Shown: positions 1-5,317, counted from the stretch's first letter. The stretch is DNA of 5,317 nucleotides from UBA4246 sp045113695 (GCA_045113695.1 JBGUJG010000066.1:1-5317), one strand, 5' to 3'. A program made the numbers and translations. Notes: generated from the letters alone by a model not told the origin.

Positions 1-43
1 GGGCGATGAAGGCGGGAGAAGTCCCCGTGAGCATGGCGTTATC

Positions 44-79
44 AGCCGCGGCAGCGGCTTAGAACGCCTTTGCGAACGG
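44..79 (+). repeat. Possible diverged copy of the hairpin repeat, 3' part only
   Basis: A 6-bp hairpin, AGCCGC-GGCA-GCGGCT (44-59), is followed by AGA, then a small CGC/GCG stem, then GCGAACGGT (71-79). The right-end repeat, read on the minus strand, has the same order: a GC hairpin with the same GGCA loop, AGA, a small GCG-type hairpin, then GCGAACGGT. The arm sequences differ but the loop, order and terminal motif agree. This suggests a degenerate unit placed head-to-tail before the clear copy at 108-165. The signal is short and the first hairpin of the unit is not recognisable in bases 1-43, so this is tentative. Confidence 0.35.
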
Positions 80-107
80 TGGGCAGATCCCGGTGAGGAC
101 GGGCTGT

Positions 108-165
108 GAGGGCCAAGAAAACTGTCCGGTGGACAGTTTTCACCGAACAGCGGGCCGGCAGGCCC
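108..165 (+). repeat. Structured dispersed repeat, left copy (two hairpins)
   Basis: The first hairpin is a perfect 11-bp stem, GAAAACTGTCC (117-127) with GGACAGTTTTC (131-141), and a 3-nt GGT loop. After the linker ACCGAACAGC comes a second hairpin, GGGCC-GGCA-GGCCC (152-165). A third, weaker stem GGCG/CGCC lies at 183-197. The 58-nt core aligns without gaps to the minus strand of 5242-5299, with 48 of 58 identical by hand count, and the changed stem positions are paired exchanges. It lies 130 bp upstream of the ribonuclease Z start and may be in its leader if transcription begins before it. The stem begins with A4 and ends with T4, so it could also act as a weak terminator of upstream transcription. 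It resembles REP/MITE-like elements in design; I cannot name a family. Confidence 0.8.
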
Positions 166-295
166 TGGAAAGTCACAGAGATGGCGCAAAAGACGCCCGC
201 AGATGTGCATGGGGTAGGCATAAATCAGTATCACAATGCTTCTCAGCCGGGGACGGTTTTGAATGACCGCGTTCTCCGCGATGAAAGGGACCAAA

Positions 296-1231
296 ATGAT
301 CGATTTTACGCTTCTGGGCACTGCCGCCCTGCTGCCCCTGCCGGACCGGGCGCTGACCGCCGGGGTCCTGAGGTACAAGGGGCTGACCGTTCTGTTTGAC
401 TGCGGGGAGGGAACACAGGCCGCGGCCCGGAAGGCCGGTGCAAATATCATCGGGGCGGATGTGATCGCCCTGACCCATTACCACGGGGACCATATTTTCG
501 GCCTGCCGGGGCTGCTGCAGACGATGCTGTCGATGGGGCGGACGGAACCGCTTCATATCCTGGGGCCCAGGGGCCTCCGGGCCGCCATGAAACCCGTGCT
601 GGCCCTGGCCGGCCCCCTGCCCTTCCCGGTGCTCCTCCGCGAGATGAAGCCGGGCGAATCCCTTCCCCTGGACGGGCTGGACCCTTCCTGGCCGGCGGAG
701 GCTGCGTTTACCGCCGTCCCGACCGCCCACCGCGTCCCGAGCTGCGGCTATGCCTTTCAGGTCCGGCGGGCCGGCCGCTTCCTGCCGGAAAAGGCGGAAG
801 CCCTGGGCCTGCCCAAACCGATGTGGGGCCTGCTGCAGAAAGGCAGCTCTGTCTGTCTGGACGGCCGGGAAATCCGGCCCGGAGAAGTGACCGGCCCGGA
901 GCGGAAGGGCCTCAGGCTGGTCTTTACCGGGGATACTGCCCCCTGCCCTGACCTGACGGAAGGGGCGAAAGACGCCGATCTCCTGATCTGCGAGGCGACC
1001 TACGGGGACGGCGCGGACGAGGCCCTGGCCAAAGAGCGCGGCCACATGACCTTTGCCCAGGCCGGGCAGCTGGCCCGGGACGCCGGGGTCCGGAGGCTGT
1101 GGCTCTGCCACTTTTCACAGAAGCTGAAAGAGCCGGCAGAATATCTCCCCGCCGCCCGTCAGTTTTTCCCGGACGCCGTCTGCGGAACGGACGGGATGAG
1201 TATTCATCTGATATTTCCAGAAGAAGATTGA
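296..1231 (+). CDS. rnz: Ribonuclease Z (tRNA 3'-end processing endonuclease)
   Basis: Complete 311-residue metallo-beta-lactamase-fold protein, the usual length for the short bacterial form. RNase Z cuts the 3' trailer of precursor tRNAs in the cytoplasm and works as a zinc-dependent homodimer. The metal site is intact: H61-Y-H63-G-D65-H66, H145 in VPTAHRVPSCGY, D213 in TGDT, and H272 in CHFS. H250 in GHMT matches the conserved downstream histidine of the family. The phosphodiesterase-like features that separate it from hydrolase relatives are present: LFDCGEGTQ at 33-41, GLPGLL after the histidine motif, and the GLPKPMWGLLQKG segment at 171-183. The start at 296 is preferred because AAAGGGA (284-290) sits 5 nt upstream. 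An in-frame ATG at 263 would add 11 residues outside the family's normal N-terminus (M-I-D-F-T-L-L-G-T). No gene overlaps it, and no clear promoter was seen between the repeat and the start. Confidence 0.95.
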   Translation: MIDFTLLGTAALLPLPDRALTAGVLRYKGLTVLFDCGEGTQAAARKAGANIIGADVIALTHYHGDHIFGLPGLLQTMLSMGRTEPLHILGPRGLRAAMKPVLALAGPLPFPVLLREMKPGESLPLDGLDPSWPAEAAFTAVPTAHRVPSCGYAFQVRRAGRFLPEKAEALGLPKPMWGLLQKGSSVCLDGREIRPGEVTGPERKGLRLVFTGDTAPCPDLTEGAKDADLLICEATYGDGADEALAKERGHMTFAQAGQLARDAGVRRLWLCHFSQKLKEPAEYLPAARQFFPDAVCGTDGMSIHLIFPEED

Positions 1232-1285
1232 TCCGACCATGATTTCATGAATCCGGGTTACGGCGGCAGAAGGGGACAGCGCCAT

Positions 1286-1323
1286 AAAAAAAGCCTGCCG
1301 TACCGGAAGGTGCGGCAAACTTT
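1286..1323 (-). terminator. Rho-independent terminator, read on the minus strand
   Basis: The core is a hairpin pairing 1296-1304 with 1309-1317 around the 4-nt loop 1305-1308. On the minus strand the stem extends outward through two G-U pairs and AAAG/CUUU. That gives about 14 pairs with one C-A mismatch, running into a run of seven T (complement of A 1286-1292). On the plus strand the same hairpin forms (GGAA loop) but is followed only by AACTTTC, so it is a poor terminator for ribonuclease Z. The nearest minus-strand gene is the fucosidase, whose stop is about 700 bp away across an opposing gene. It may be the remains of a bidirectional terminator. Confidence 0.55.
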
Positions 1324-1366
1324 CATGACGCGGGACCGTTTCAATGAAACACTCAACCCGCAGACG

Positions 1367-1383
1367 GATGCTTCTCGAGCATC
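1367..1383 (+). promoter_or_regulatory. Small leader hairpin before the orphan gene
   Basis: GATGCT (1367-1372) pairs perfectly with AGCATC (1378-1383) around a 5-nt loop and ends 8 nt before the AGGAG of the 1400 gene. It could influence translation initiation, but a 6-bp stem can also arise by chance. If translation instead begins at 1325 it lies in coding sequence. Confidence 0.2.
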
Positions 1384-1399
1384 GGAAAAACAGGAGAAA

Positions 1400-1966
1400 A
1401 TGAAAGTATCGAAAGATAAGACTGTGATCATTATCCTGCTTATCATGATCTCACTGCCGGTCGGCTTATTCCTTGGTCATTTGCGTTCAATGCCCAGGGT
1501 TGATTCATCCGTCGATCAGTATGGAAAATGGTCTTTATCCACACAGCGGTCATTGAATGAACATGATTATATCCTGCCGGACGCAGCCCAACTTCATGAT
1601 CTTTCTGAATATGTGCTGATCGAATATCCGGAGACCATGAAGCCGCCCATGTATTATCTCTCCTGCCGTCTTGCTCCGGCCGGGGATCTGATGCAGTGGA
1701 AGTCACGCTGCGAAGCGGAATCGTATATCAGAATATCTGACAAAAACGATCACCGGGCGGTATACTGCTCAGAGGAAACCCTCAGCAGTATCAGGGAAAT
1801 CATGAACGATGAGATATTCGACGGGATGAAGCTGTTTTTTTCTTTCGCGGAATTCCGGGAAATAGAACAGGAGATCGTCTTTACCGTGGCGGAAGTTGAA
1901 GACGGATTGAATACCGGTATTTCATCGCTGGATCATTATCTGTTTTCCCTGATCGGCGTTCAGTAA
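1400..1966 (+). CDS. Hypothetical membrane-anchored protein, AT-richer than neighbours
   Basis: Unrecognised 188-residue protein. It starts with a short basic stretch (M-K-V-S-K-D-K), then one strongly hydrophobic segment at about residues 8-26. A polar domain of about 160 residues follows, presumably outside the membrane. This fits an uncleaved signal anchor or an uncleaved-type signal peptide without a lipobox; the anchor assignment is inference from hydrophobicity. The C-terminal part alternates acidic and aromatic stretches and ends in H-Y-L-F-S-L-I-G-V-Q. The start at 1400 is chosen because AGGAG (1392-1396) lies just upstream, although the 3-nt gap is short. In-frame ATGs at 1325 and 1247 are alternatives, but 1247 would put the 1286-1323 hairpin inside the gene. 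Base composition is distinct: 26 of 60 G+C at 1561-1620 versus 41 of 60 at 541-600 in rnz, suggesting separate origin. It converges on the fucosidase gene with a 52-bp gap and has no evident partner. Confidence 0.75.
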   Translation: MKVSKDKTVIIILLIMISLPVGLFLGHLRSMPRVDSSVDQYGKWSLSTQRSLNEHDYILPDAAQLHDLSEYVLIEYPETMKPPMYYLSCRLAPAGDLMQWKSRCEAESYIRISDKNDHRAVYCSEETLSSIREIMNDEIFDGMKLFFSFAEFREIEQEIVFTVAEVEDGLNTGISSLDHYLFSLIGVQ

Positions 1967-2018
1967 TTTCCGCATTCCGCCGGTGCTGAAATCATCCGTC
2001 ATGCAAACCGGTCCCGTT

Positions 2019-3509
2019 TTATTCCAGCACGATCCGGAAGGAAACCGGGTCGCTGCCCTGCCGGGCGGGGCCCTGAAGGTGCAGGCCTTCGCCGTCCCGG
2101 GTCCAGGCGATTTCGGAGCCGTCCTCCACCAGCTGCACGCTGCGGATGAGGCCGCTGAATTCCGCCGGGGTCGGTTCTTCTTTGAGGGCCAGGGTGCGGA
2201 TATCATACCGTCCGTCCGGGGCGGGCGCCAGGGCGGTCGCGTACAGCAGGCCGCCTTTCTGCGTGAAGCGGATGTCCCGGGAGGTAAATTCCTTCTTGAC
2301 GCCGTCGGTAAAAAAGCCTTCCTTCACTTCCGTGGGCCCTTCGGCGCACAGCCGCCAAGGCCGGGTGCCGTAAACGGCTTCGCCGTTCTTCTGAAGCCAC
2401 GCGCCCATATGGGTCAGGATCGCCGTATCCTCCGGGCTGATCGTGCCGTCCGCCTTCGGCCCGACGTTGAGCAGGAGGTTCCCGTTTTTGGAGACGATGT
2501 CCACCAGGTCCTGAAGGAGGGAAGCGGGCTCCCGGTACACGTTCTGCTCCGTATAGCACCAGGAATTCAGGGCGCAGGCCGTGTCCGTCTGCCAGGCGTA
2601 GGGCTTGACGGAGGCAAACTGCCCGCGCTCCACATCCGGCAGGGCGGAGCCGAACATAAACGAGTCGTGCTTGTAGGCGATGACCGGGTCATAGCCCCTT
2701 TCCGCCGCGCGGTTATAGTAGTAGGCGGCAAGCTTTCTGATATAGGGGCGGAAGGCCTTGTGGATGATCCACCAGTCGAAATACAGGATCTTCGGGTCAA
2801 AGCGGTCGACGATCTCCGCCGTGCGGACAAGCCAGTCGTTCAGGTATTCTTCCGTCGGCCAGGGCTCGGAGGTTGGGTCCTGCATGGCAGGCTCCGGCAT
2901 CGCAGGCCAGTAAAAGTCGCCCCGCTTCATGGGTTCTCTGATATCGCTGTCAAAATCCTTCCCGTGGCCCATGAACCACCAGTGTTCCGCCCGATGGGAA
3001 GAAGCTCCATTTATCAGTCCGTTTTCGTTCACTTTCTGGGTCAGATCCCCCACTAGATCCCGCTTTGGCCCCATTTCATAGGCGTTCCAATGGGAAATAC
3101 CGCTTTTATACATCTGAAAGCCGTCATGATGCTCCGCCACGGGAACGACATATTTCGCCCCCGCTTTCCGGAACAGCTCCGCCCAGGCCTGCGGGTCGAA
3201 CCGCTCCGCCCGGAACAGGGGGATAAAGTCCTTGTAGCCGAAGTCCTTCTGGGGGCCGTAGGTCTTTACGTGGTGCTCAAACTGATCCATCCCCTGGATA
3301 TACATGTTCCGGGAATACCATTCGTTGGCGTAGGCGGGCACGCTGTACAGTCCCCAATGAAGAAAGATGCCGAATTTGGCGTCCCGGAACCATTCGGGCG
3401 CCTGCCATTTGCATAAAGAGTCCCAGTCGTCGGTATAGGGTCCCTGCGCGATGACGCGGTCAATCTCCGCCAGTCTCGCCTGAAGGTCCAGGCCGGTAAT
3501 ATCATGCAT
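2019..3509 (-). CDS. Alpha-L-fucosidase, glycoside hydrolase family 29
   Basis: Complete 496-residue protein that releases terminal L-fucose from glycans by a retaining mechanism. The catalytic (beta/alpha)8-type domain covers about residues 30-385 and a beta-sandwich follows to the end. Family marks in order: FGIFLHWGLYSVPAY (46-60), W54-Y55-x-x-N-M, the EHHDGF motif (H127, H128), PKRDLVGDL (148-156), SHRAEHWWF (171-179), the ILYFDWW strand-end with probable nucleophile D245, DVERGQ (292-297) with W306-Q-T-D-T, and NLLLNVGPKADG (344-355). I could not assign the acid/base or decide the subfamily. There is no signal peptide, so it is probably cytoplasmic and acts on imported oligosaccharides, though no transporter is in view. 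Start 3509 is preferred: AAGGA lies 11 nt upstream, while the ATG at 3521 directly abuts that site. A start at 3596 would swallow the promoter. It is divergent from padR and convergent with the orphan gene. Confidence 0.94.
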   Translation of the reverse strand: MHDITGLDLQARLAEIDRVIAQGPYTDDWDSLCKWQAPEWFRDAKFGIFLHWGLYSVPAYANEWYSRNMYIQGMDQFEHHVKTYGPQKDFGYKDFIPLFRAERFDPQAWAELFRKAGAKYVVPVAEHHDGFQMYKSGISHWNAYEMGPKRDLVGDLTQKVNENGLINGASSHRAEHWWFMGHGKDFDSDIREPMKRGDFYWPAMPEPAMQDPTSEPWPTEEYLNDWLVRTAEIVDRFDPKILYFDWWIIHKAFRPYIRKLAAYYYNRAAERGYDPVIAYKHDSFMFGSALPDVERGQFASVKPYAWQTDTACALNSWCYTEQNVYREPASLLQDLVDIVSKNGNLLLNVGPKADGTISPEDTAILTHMGAWLQKNGEAVYGTRPWRLCAEGPTEVKEGFFTDGVKKEFTSRDIRFTQKGGLLYATALAPAPDGRYDIRTLALKEEPTPAEFSGLIRSVQLVEDGSEIAWTRDGEGLHLQGPARQGSDPVSFRIVLE

Positions 3510-3556
3510 ACATGTACACATCCTTTTCCGCTGTAATGCCGGGGTTTGTCGGAAGT

Positions 3557-3584
3557 ATCGTACCACATTTTCCGCCGATGTCAA
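3557..3584 (-). promoter_or_regulatory. Sigma-A-type promoter for the fucosidase gene
   Basis: Reading leftwards on the minus strand, a perfect -35 TTGACA (3584-3579) is followed after 16 nt by TACGAT (3562-3557). The -10 is preceded by TGG, giving an extended -10 (TGn). Transcription would begin near 3550, leaving a leader of about 40 nt before the start codon at 3509. The location in the divergent gap and correct direction support it. Confidence 0.7.
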
Positions 3585-3619
3585 CCCGCAGCGCACAGCA
3601 GTTTTTTGTTTGATATACC

Positions 3620-3648
3620 TTGACAGGCGATGTATAATGTTTTATAAT
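3620..3648 (+). promoter_or_regulatory. Consensus sigma-A promoter for the padR operon
   Basis: A perfect TTGACA (3620-3625) and a perfect TATAAT (3643-3648) are separated by exactly 17 nt. A second TATAAT lies 10 bp upstream (3633-3638), within a direct repeat of TATAATGT. Transcription would begin near 3655, about 35 nt before the PadR start. A TATAC (3614-3618) / GTATA (3632-3636) inverted repeat overlaps the -35 element. It is a candidate operator for PadR autoregulation, by inference only. Such a fully consensus promoter usually needs a repressor, which fits. Confidence 0.85.
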
Positions 3649-3675
3649 GTATCTCAGCACGACAAAGAACGGAGG

Positions 3676-3683
3676 AAAGGAGG
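3676..3683 (+). promoter_or_regulatory. Ribosome binding site fixing the PadR start
   Basis: AAAGGAGG lies 7 nt before the ATG at 3691, an ideal spacing. It decides against upstream in-frame starts as far as 3610, which lie in the promoter. Confidence 0.85.
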
Positions 3684-3690
3684 CGGTGCC

Positions 3691-4059
3691 ATGACGCTTT
3701 CGGCCGATCTGCTGCGGGGCTTTACGGATACCATCATCCTGAATCACCTGAGGGACGGGCCCGGGTACGGATACCAGATCAACAAAATGATCAGCGAAAA
3801 GTGCGGCAGCGCGTTTGAACTGAAGGAAGCCACCCTGTACACGGCTTTCCGCCGCCTGGAAGCGGGCGGGCTGATCGAGTCTTTCTGGGGAGACGAGACC
3901 ACGGGAGCGCGCAGGCGCTATTACAAGCTGACCCCGTTCGGGGAGCAGAAACTGACTGCGGATATCGAAAACTGGAACATTACCAGAAAGCTGATCGATC
4001 GGCTGCTGGATCAGAAACTGACCGGGACAACCACCACAGGAGGGAACAGACATGAATGA
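3691..4059 (+). CDS. PadR-family transcriptional regulator
   Basis: Compact 122-residue DNA-binding protein of the PadR winged-helix family, usually dimeric repressors. The winged helix covers about residues 8-88. It includes the typical G-P-G-Y-G-Y-Q-I-N-K stretch (23-32), the recognition-helix region E46-A-T-L-Y-T-A-F-R-R-L-E, and the wing G-A-R-R-R-Y-Y-K-L-T (72-81) followed by P-F-G-E. A C-terminal helix (about 90-110) would provide the dimer contact; this short form matches the family's small subgroup. The effector is unknown. Its last codons overlap the start of the DUF4097 gene by 8 bp (ATGAATGA), so translation is probably coupled. PadR genes commonly sit directly before DUF1700/HAAS and DUF4097 genes in Firmicutes, which supports the call. 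The likely target is its own promoter. Control of the divergent fucosidase is possible because the two promoters lie only about 35 bp apart, but nothing in the sequence proves it. Confidence 0.93.
   Translation: MTLSADLLRGFTDTIILNHLRDGPGYGYQINKMISEKCGSAFELKEATLYTAFRRLEAGGLIESFWGDETTGARRRYYKLTPFGEQKLTADIENWNITRKLIDRLLDQKLTGTTTTGGNRHE
4038..4044 (+). promoter_or_regulatory. Ribosome binding site for the DUF4097 gene, inside padR
   Basis: AGGAGGG within the last codons of padR lies 7 nt before the ATG at 4052. The second gene therefore has its own strong site as well as an overlap with padR. Confidence 0.85.
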
Positions 4060-5203
4060 AACGGTACGCGGCATGGTGGAAAAACTGTTTGAAAACACCG
4101 TGATGAATGACGAAACCAAGGCCCTGCTGGACGAAGTGATGAACAACTGCCAGGAGCGCTTCGAGGACCTGGCCGGAAAAGGCCTGCCGGAGGAAGAGAT
4201 CCTGGCGGCCGTGTCTGACAGCCTCAAGGGCATGGAGGAAATCGTCGCGGGCTACCCCAAAAAAGAAGAAGCGCTCAAAGTGAGCGTACCGGGCCCCGAT
4301 CCGGACGGGCTAAAGCGCTTTGACCCCGCGTCGGTCACCCGCCTGGTGGCCAGACTGACCGACGCCGACGTGGAAGTCGTGCCCGGGGAGGACCTCGACA
4401 TCGCGGTGGAACTGACGCACGGCCCGGAAACCAGCCTGACAGCCGTGCTGGACGGCGGCGTCCTCCGCATCGCCCAGCGCAGGATCCCGGGCGGCGGCCA
4501 GACGGAAAACAGCTCCCGTCCTTCCGGAAGCCGGGCGCCGTGGGACATCGCCGGAGGGATCAACGACGCGATCCGCCAGCTGACGCAGATCGTCCAGCGC
4601 TTCGGCGTGACCGTCAGCGCGGACAACCACGTCCGCATCCGCATGCCCATCGGGAGCCGGATCCCGGCCGACGTGCAGAGCCTGAGCGGCGATATCCGCT
4701 GGGCCGGGGCTCCGGCGGAGCACCTGCTGCTGGATACCACCAGCGGCGATCTGGACGCCTTTACCCCCAATGAATCGCTGGTCGGGGTCGCCCAGTTCAA
4801 GAGCGCCAGCGGCGACATCCGCGCCGATCTGGACGCGGAAGACCTGACCATGCAGTCCATGAGCGGCGACATCCGCTGGTCCGGCAGCGCAGAGCGCCTG
4901 ACCGCCACCGCCGTCAGCGGGGATCTTCTGATGAACGGAAGCTTCAAAGAATGCAGGCTCAAGTCCGTCAGCGGGGACATTGCGGTCACCGCCTCCGCTT
5001 CCGCCGCTGAGATCCGTACCTTTAGCACCAGCGGCGACATCGAAATCAACCTCCCGCCCGCCGTGAACGCCGCCCAGACCGCCCTGCGCACGATCAGCGG
5101 CGACACCCACGTCAACAACCTCCTGGTCAGCGACAGCGCCCCGCTGCTGATCCAGGCGGATTCCGTCAGCGGCGACATCACGGTCACGAGGCACAAAGTC
5201 TGA
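4052..5203 (+). CDS. DUF4097-type beta-repeat protein with helical HAAS-like N-terminus
   Basis: 383-residue protein of unknown biochemical role. Residues 1-68 are acidic and helical (for example C33-Q-E-R-F-E-D-L and P46-E-E-E-I-L-A-A-V). They resemble the DUF1700/HAAS helical region that often follows PadR genes. Residues 85-145 begin the DUF4097-like part. A Gly/Pro/Ser-rich linker at 146-165 and an amphipathic stretch at 166-184 follow. Nine S-G-D motifs start at residues 212, 231, 253, 271, 289, 307, 327, 349 and 373, spaced 18-24 residues as in a stacked beta-strand (beta-helix-like) fold. No signal peptide and no membrane segment is visible. That is unusual, because helical partners of PadR generally carry membrane helices; here the two parts are fused and appear cytoplasmic. 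The overlap with padR suggests it is made together with the repressor and may serve as sensor or effector. The function is inferred only from context. Confidence 0.88.
   Translation: MNETVRGMVEKLFENTVMNDETKALLDEVMNNCQERFEDLAGKGLPEEEILAAVSDSLKGMEEIVAGYPKKEEALKVSVPGPDPDGLKRFDPASVTRLVARLTDADVEVVPGEDLDIAVELTHGPETSLTAVLDGGVLRIAQRRIPGGGQTENSSRPSGSRAPWDIAGGINDAIRQLTQIVQRFGVTVSADNHVRIRMPIGSRIPADVQSLSGDIRWAGAPAEHLLLDTTSGDLDAFTPNESLVGVAQFKSASGDIRADLDAEDLTMQSMSGDIRWSGSAERLTATAVSGDLLMNGSFKECRLKSVSGDIAVTASASAAEIRTFSTSGDIEINLPPAVNAAQTALRTISGDTHVNNLLVSDSAPLLIQADSVSGDITVTRHKV
4682..5182 (+). repeat. Nine in-frame S-G-D protein repeats
   Basis: DNA encoding S-G-D-(I/L/T) recurs nine times, mostly as AGCGGCGAY or AGCGGGGAY. 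Two units, at 4685-4702 and 4862-4879, encode S-G-D-I-R-W and differ at one base. Spacing is 54-72 bp. The repetition reflects the protein fold but could also allow slippage or recombination that changes repeat number. Confidence 0.8.
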
Positions 5204-5204
5204 T

Positions 5205-5317
5205 TCAGTGAGGAGTGACCGTTCGCTTTCGCGATCCCTCTGGGCCTGCCGGCCCGCTCTTCGGTGAAAACAGGTCACTGACCTGTTTTCCGGGCCCTCA
5301 GAGCCTCAGTGAGGAGT
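5205..5317 (-). repeat. Full right repeat unit bounded by a 12-bp direct repeat
   Basis: TCAGTGAGGAGT occurs at 5205-5216 and again at 5306-5317, the last bases of the window, 101 bp apart. Between them lie the conserved hairpin core and a small third hairpin, TCGC-GAAA-GCGA when read on the minus strand (5234-5223), which has a GNRA-type loop. The 12-mer could be a target duplication flanking an insertion, or the start of the next unit in a tandem array with a period near 101 bp that continues beyond the window. The diverged tandem-like unit at the left end favours the array. Confidence 0.6.
5242..5299 (-). repeat. Structured dispersed repeat, right copy (inverted)
   Basis: Read on the minus strand, this core gives a perfect 11-bp stem, GAAAACAGGTC with GACCTGTTTTC (5290-5280 with 5276-5266), around a 3-nt AGT loop. 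The linker ACCGAAGAGC follows, then GGGCC-GGCA-GGCCC (5255-5242). It matches the left copy at 48 of 58 positions. Compared with the left copy, three stem pairs are exchanged on both arms (T-A to A-T, T-A to G-C, C-G to T-A). It starts about 40 bp after the DUF4097 stop codon; the stem's terminal T4 could give it weak terminator activity for that operon. Confidence 0.8.

Noticed and set aside
1..34. Possible minus-strand gene start (M-L-T-G-T-S-P-A-F-I-A) running off the left edge
   Set aside because: There is no ribosome binding site upstream and only 11 codons are visible.
3..62. Open frame ending at TAG 60-62, possibly the end of an upstream gene
   Set aside because: It is only 19 codons, ends in a low-complexity alanine run, and overlaps the hairpin at 44-59. 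Another frame (2-109) is open too, so no frame is favoured.
106..399. 97-codon plus-strand frame through the left repeat into rnz
   Set aside because: It crosses a structured repeat and overlaps rnz out of frame; the same repeat is read in a different frame at the right end.
173..1111. Long minus-strand open frame opposite rnz
   Set aside because: It is antisense to a gene with a complete RNase Z motif set; its Pro/Gly/Arg/Gln-rich translation is typical of GC-rich shadow frames.
1967..2018. Terminator between the convergent orphan and fucosidase genes
   Set aside because: Only weak 5-bp pairings were found and no T-run follows on either strand.
1983..3056. 357-codon plus-strand open frame opposite the fucosidase
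   Set aside because: The minus strand encodes a full GH29 protein; this frame has no recognisable motif or ribosome binding site.
3505..3521. Palindromic TACATGTA/TGCATA stretch at the fucosidase start as a PadR box
   Set aside because: It lacks the spaced ATGT/ACAT arrangement known from PadR operators and may simply reflect overlapping ATG codons.
4252..5278. Two long minus-strand frames opposite the DUF4097 gene, one repetitive (M-S-P-L)
   Set aside because: The repetition is the reverse reading of the S-G-D codons. The coupled plus-strand gene explains it.
44..5317. CRISPR array or a large composite transposon bounded by the inverted repeats
   Set aside because: The repeats are short, hairpin-forming and not regularly spaced with unique spacers. 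No transposase or integrase lies between them and the contents include housekeeping rnz.

Overview
This GC-rich window (roughly 60 percent by eye) has strong AGGAGG-type ribosome binding sites, TTGACA/TATAAT promoters, and a PadR regulator coupled to a DUF4097 protein. Together these suggest a GC-rich Firmicute, most likely a gut or rumen clostridial lineage. That placement is inferred from gene content and signals, not from a marker gene.

Layout, left to right. Bases 1-295 hold no convincing gene. They carry a structured hairpin repeat (core 108-165) and, just before it, what looks like a diverged relative of the same repeat (about 44-79). Next is a complete ribonuclease Z gene (296-1231, +) with all expected metal ligands. 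A hairpin with a T-run on the minus strand follows (1286-1323). Then comes a clearly AT-richer gene for an unrecognised membrane-anchored protein (1400-1966, +). It converges on a complete GH29 alpha-L-fucosidase (2019-3509, -). A 181-bp divergent intergenic region holds well-formed promoters on both strands. It drives the fucosidase leftwards and, rightwards, a two-gene operon: a PadR-family repressor (3691-4059, +) overlapping by 8 bp a DUF4097-type protein with nine S-G-D repeats (4052-5203, +). The right end carries a second copy of the hairpin repeat, inverted relative to the first (core 5242-5299, read on -), and a 12-bp direct repeat around it.

How the parts fit. Ribonuclease Z is tRNA-processing housekeeping and GH29 removes L-fucose from glycans; nothing links the two. 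PadR plus the DUF4097 protein form a regulator/effector pair in which PadR probably controls its own operon. It could also affect the divergent fucosidase, but that is inference.

The most unusual observation is the repeat. Its two copies align over 58 nt without gaps. The ten differences include three complete base-pair exchanges in an 11-bp stem, with no unpaired stem change, while the flanks and a second hairpin stay nearly constant. This is the signature of a dispersed element kept for its folded shape.
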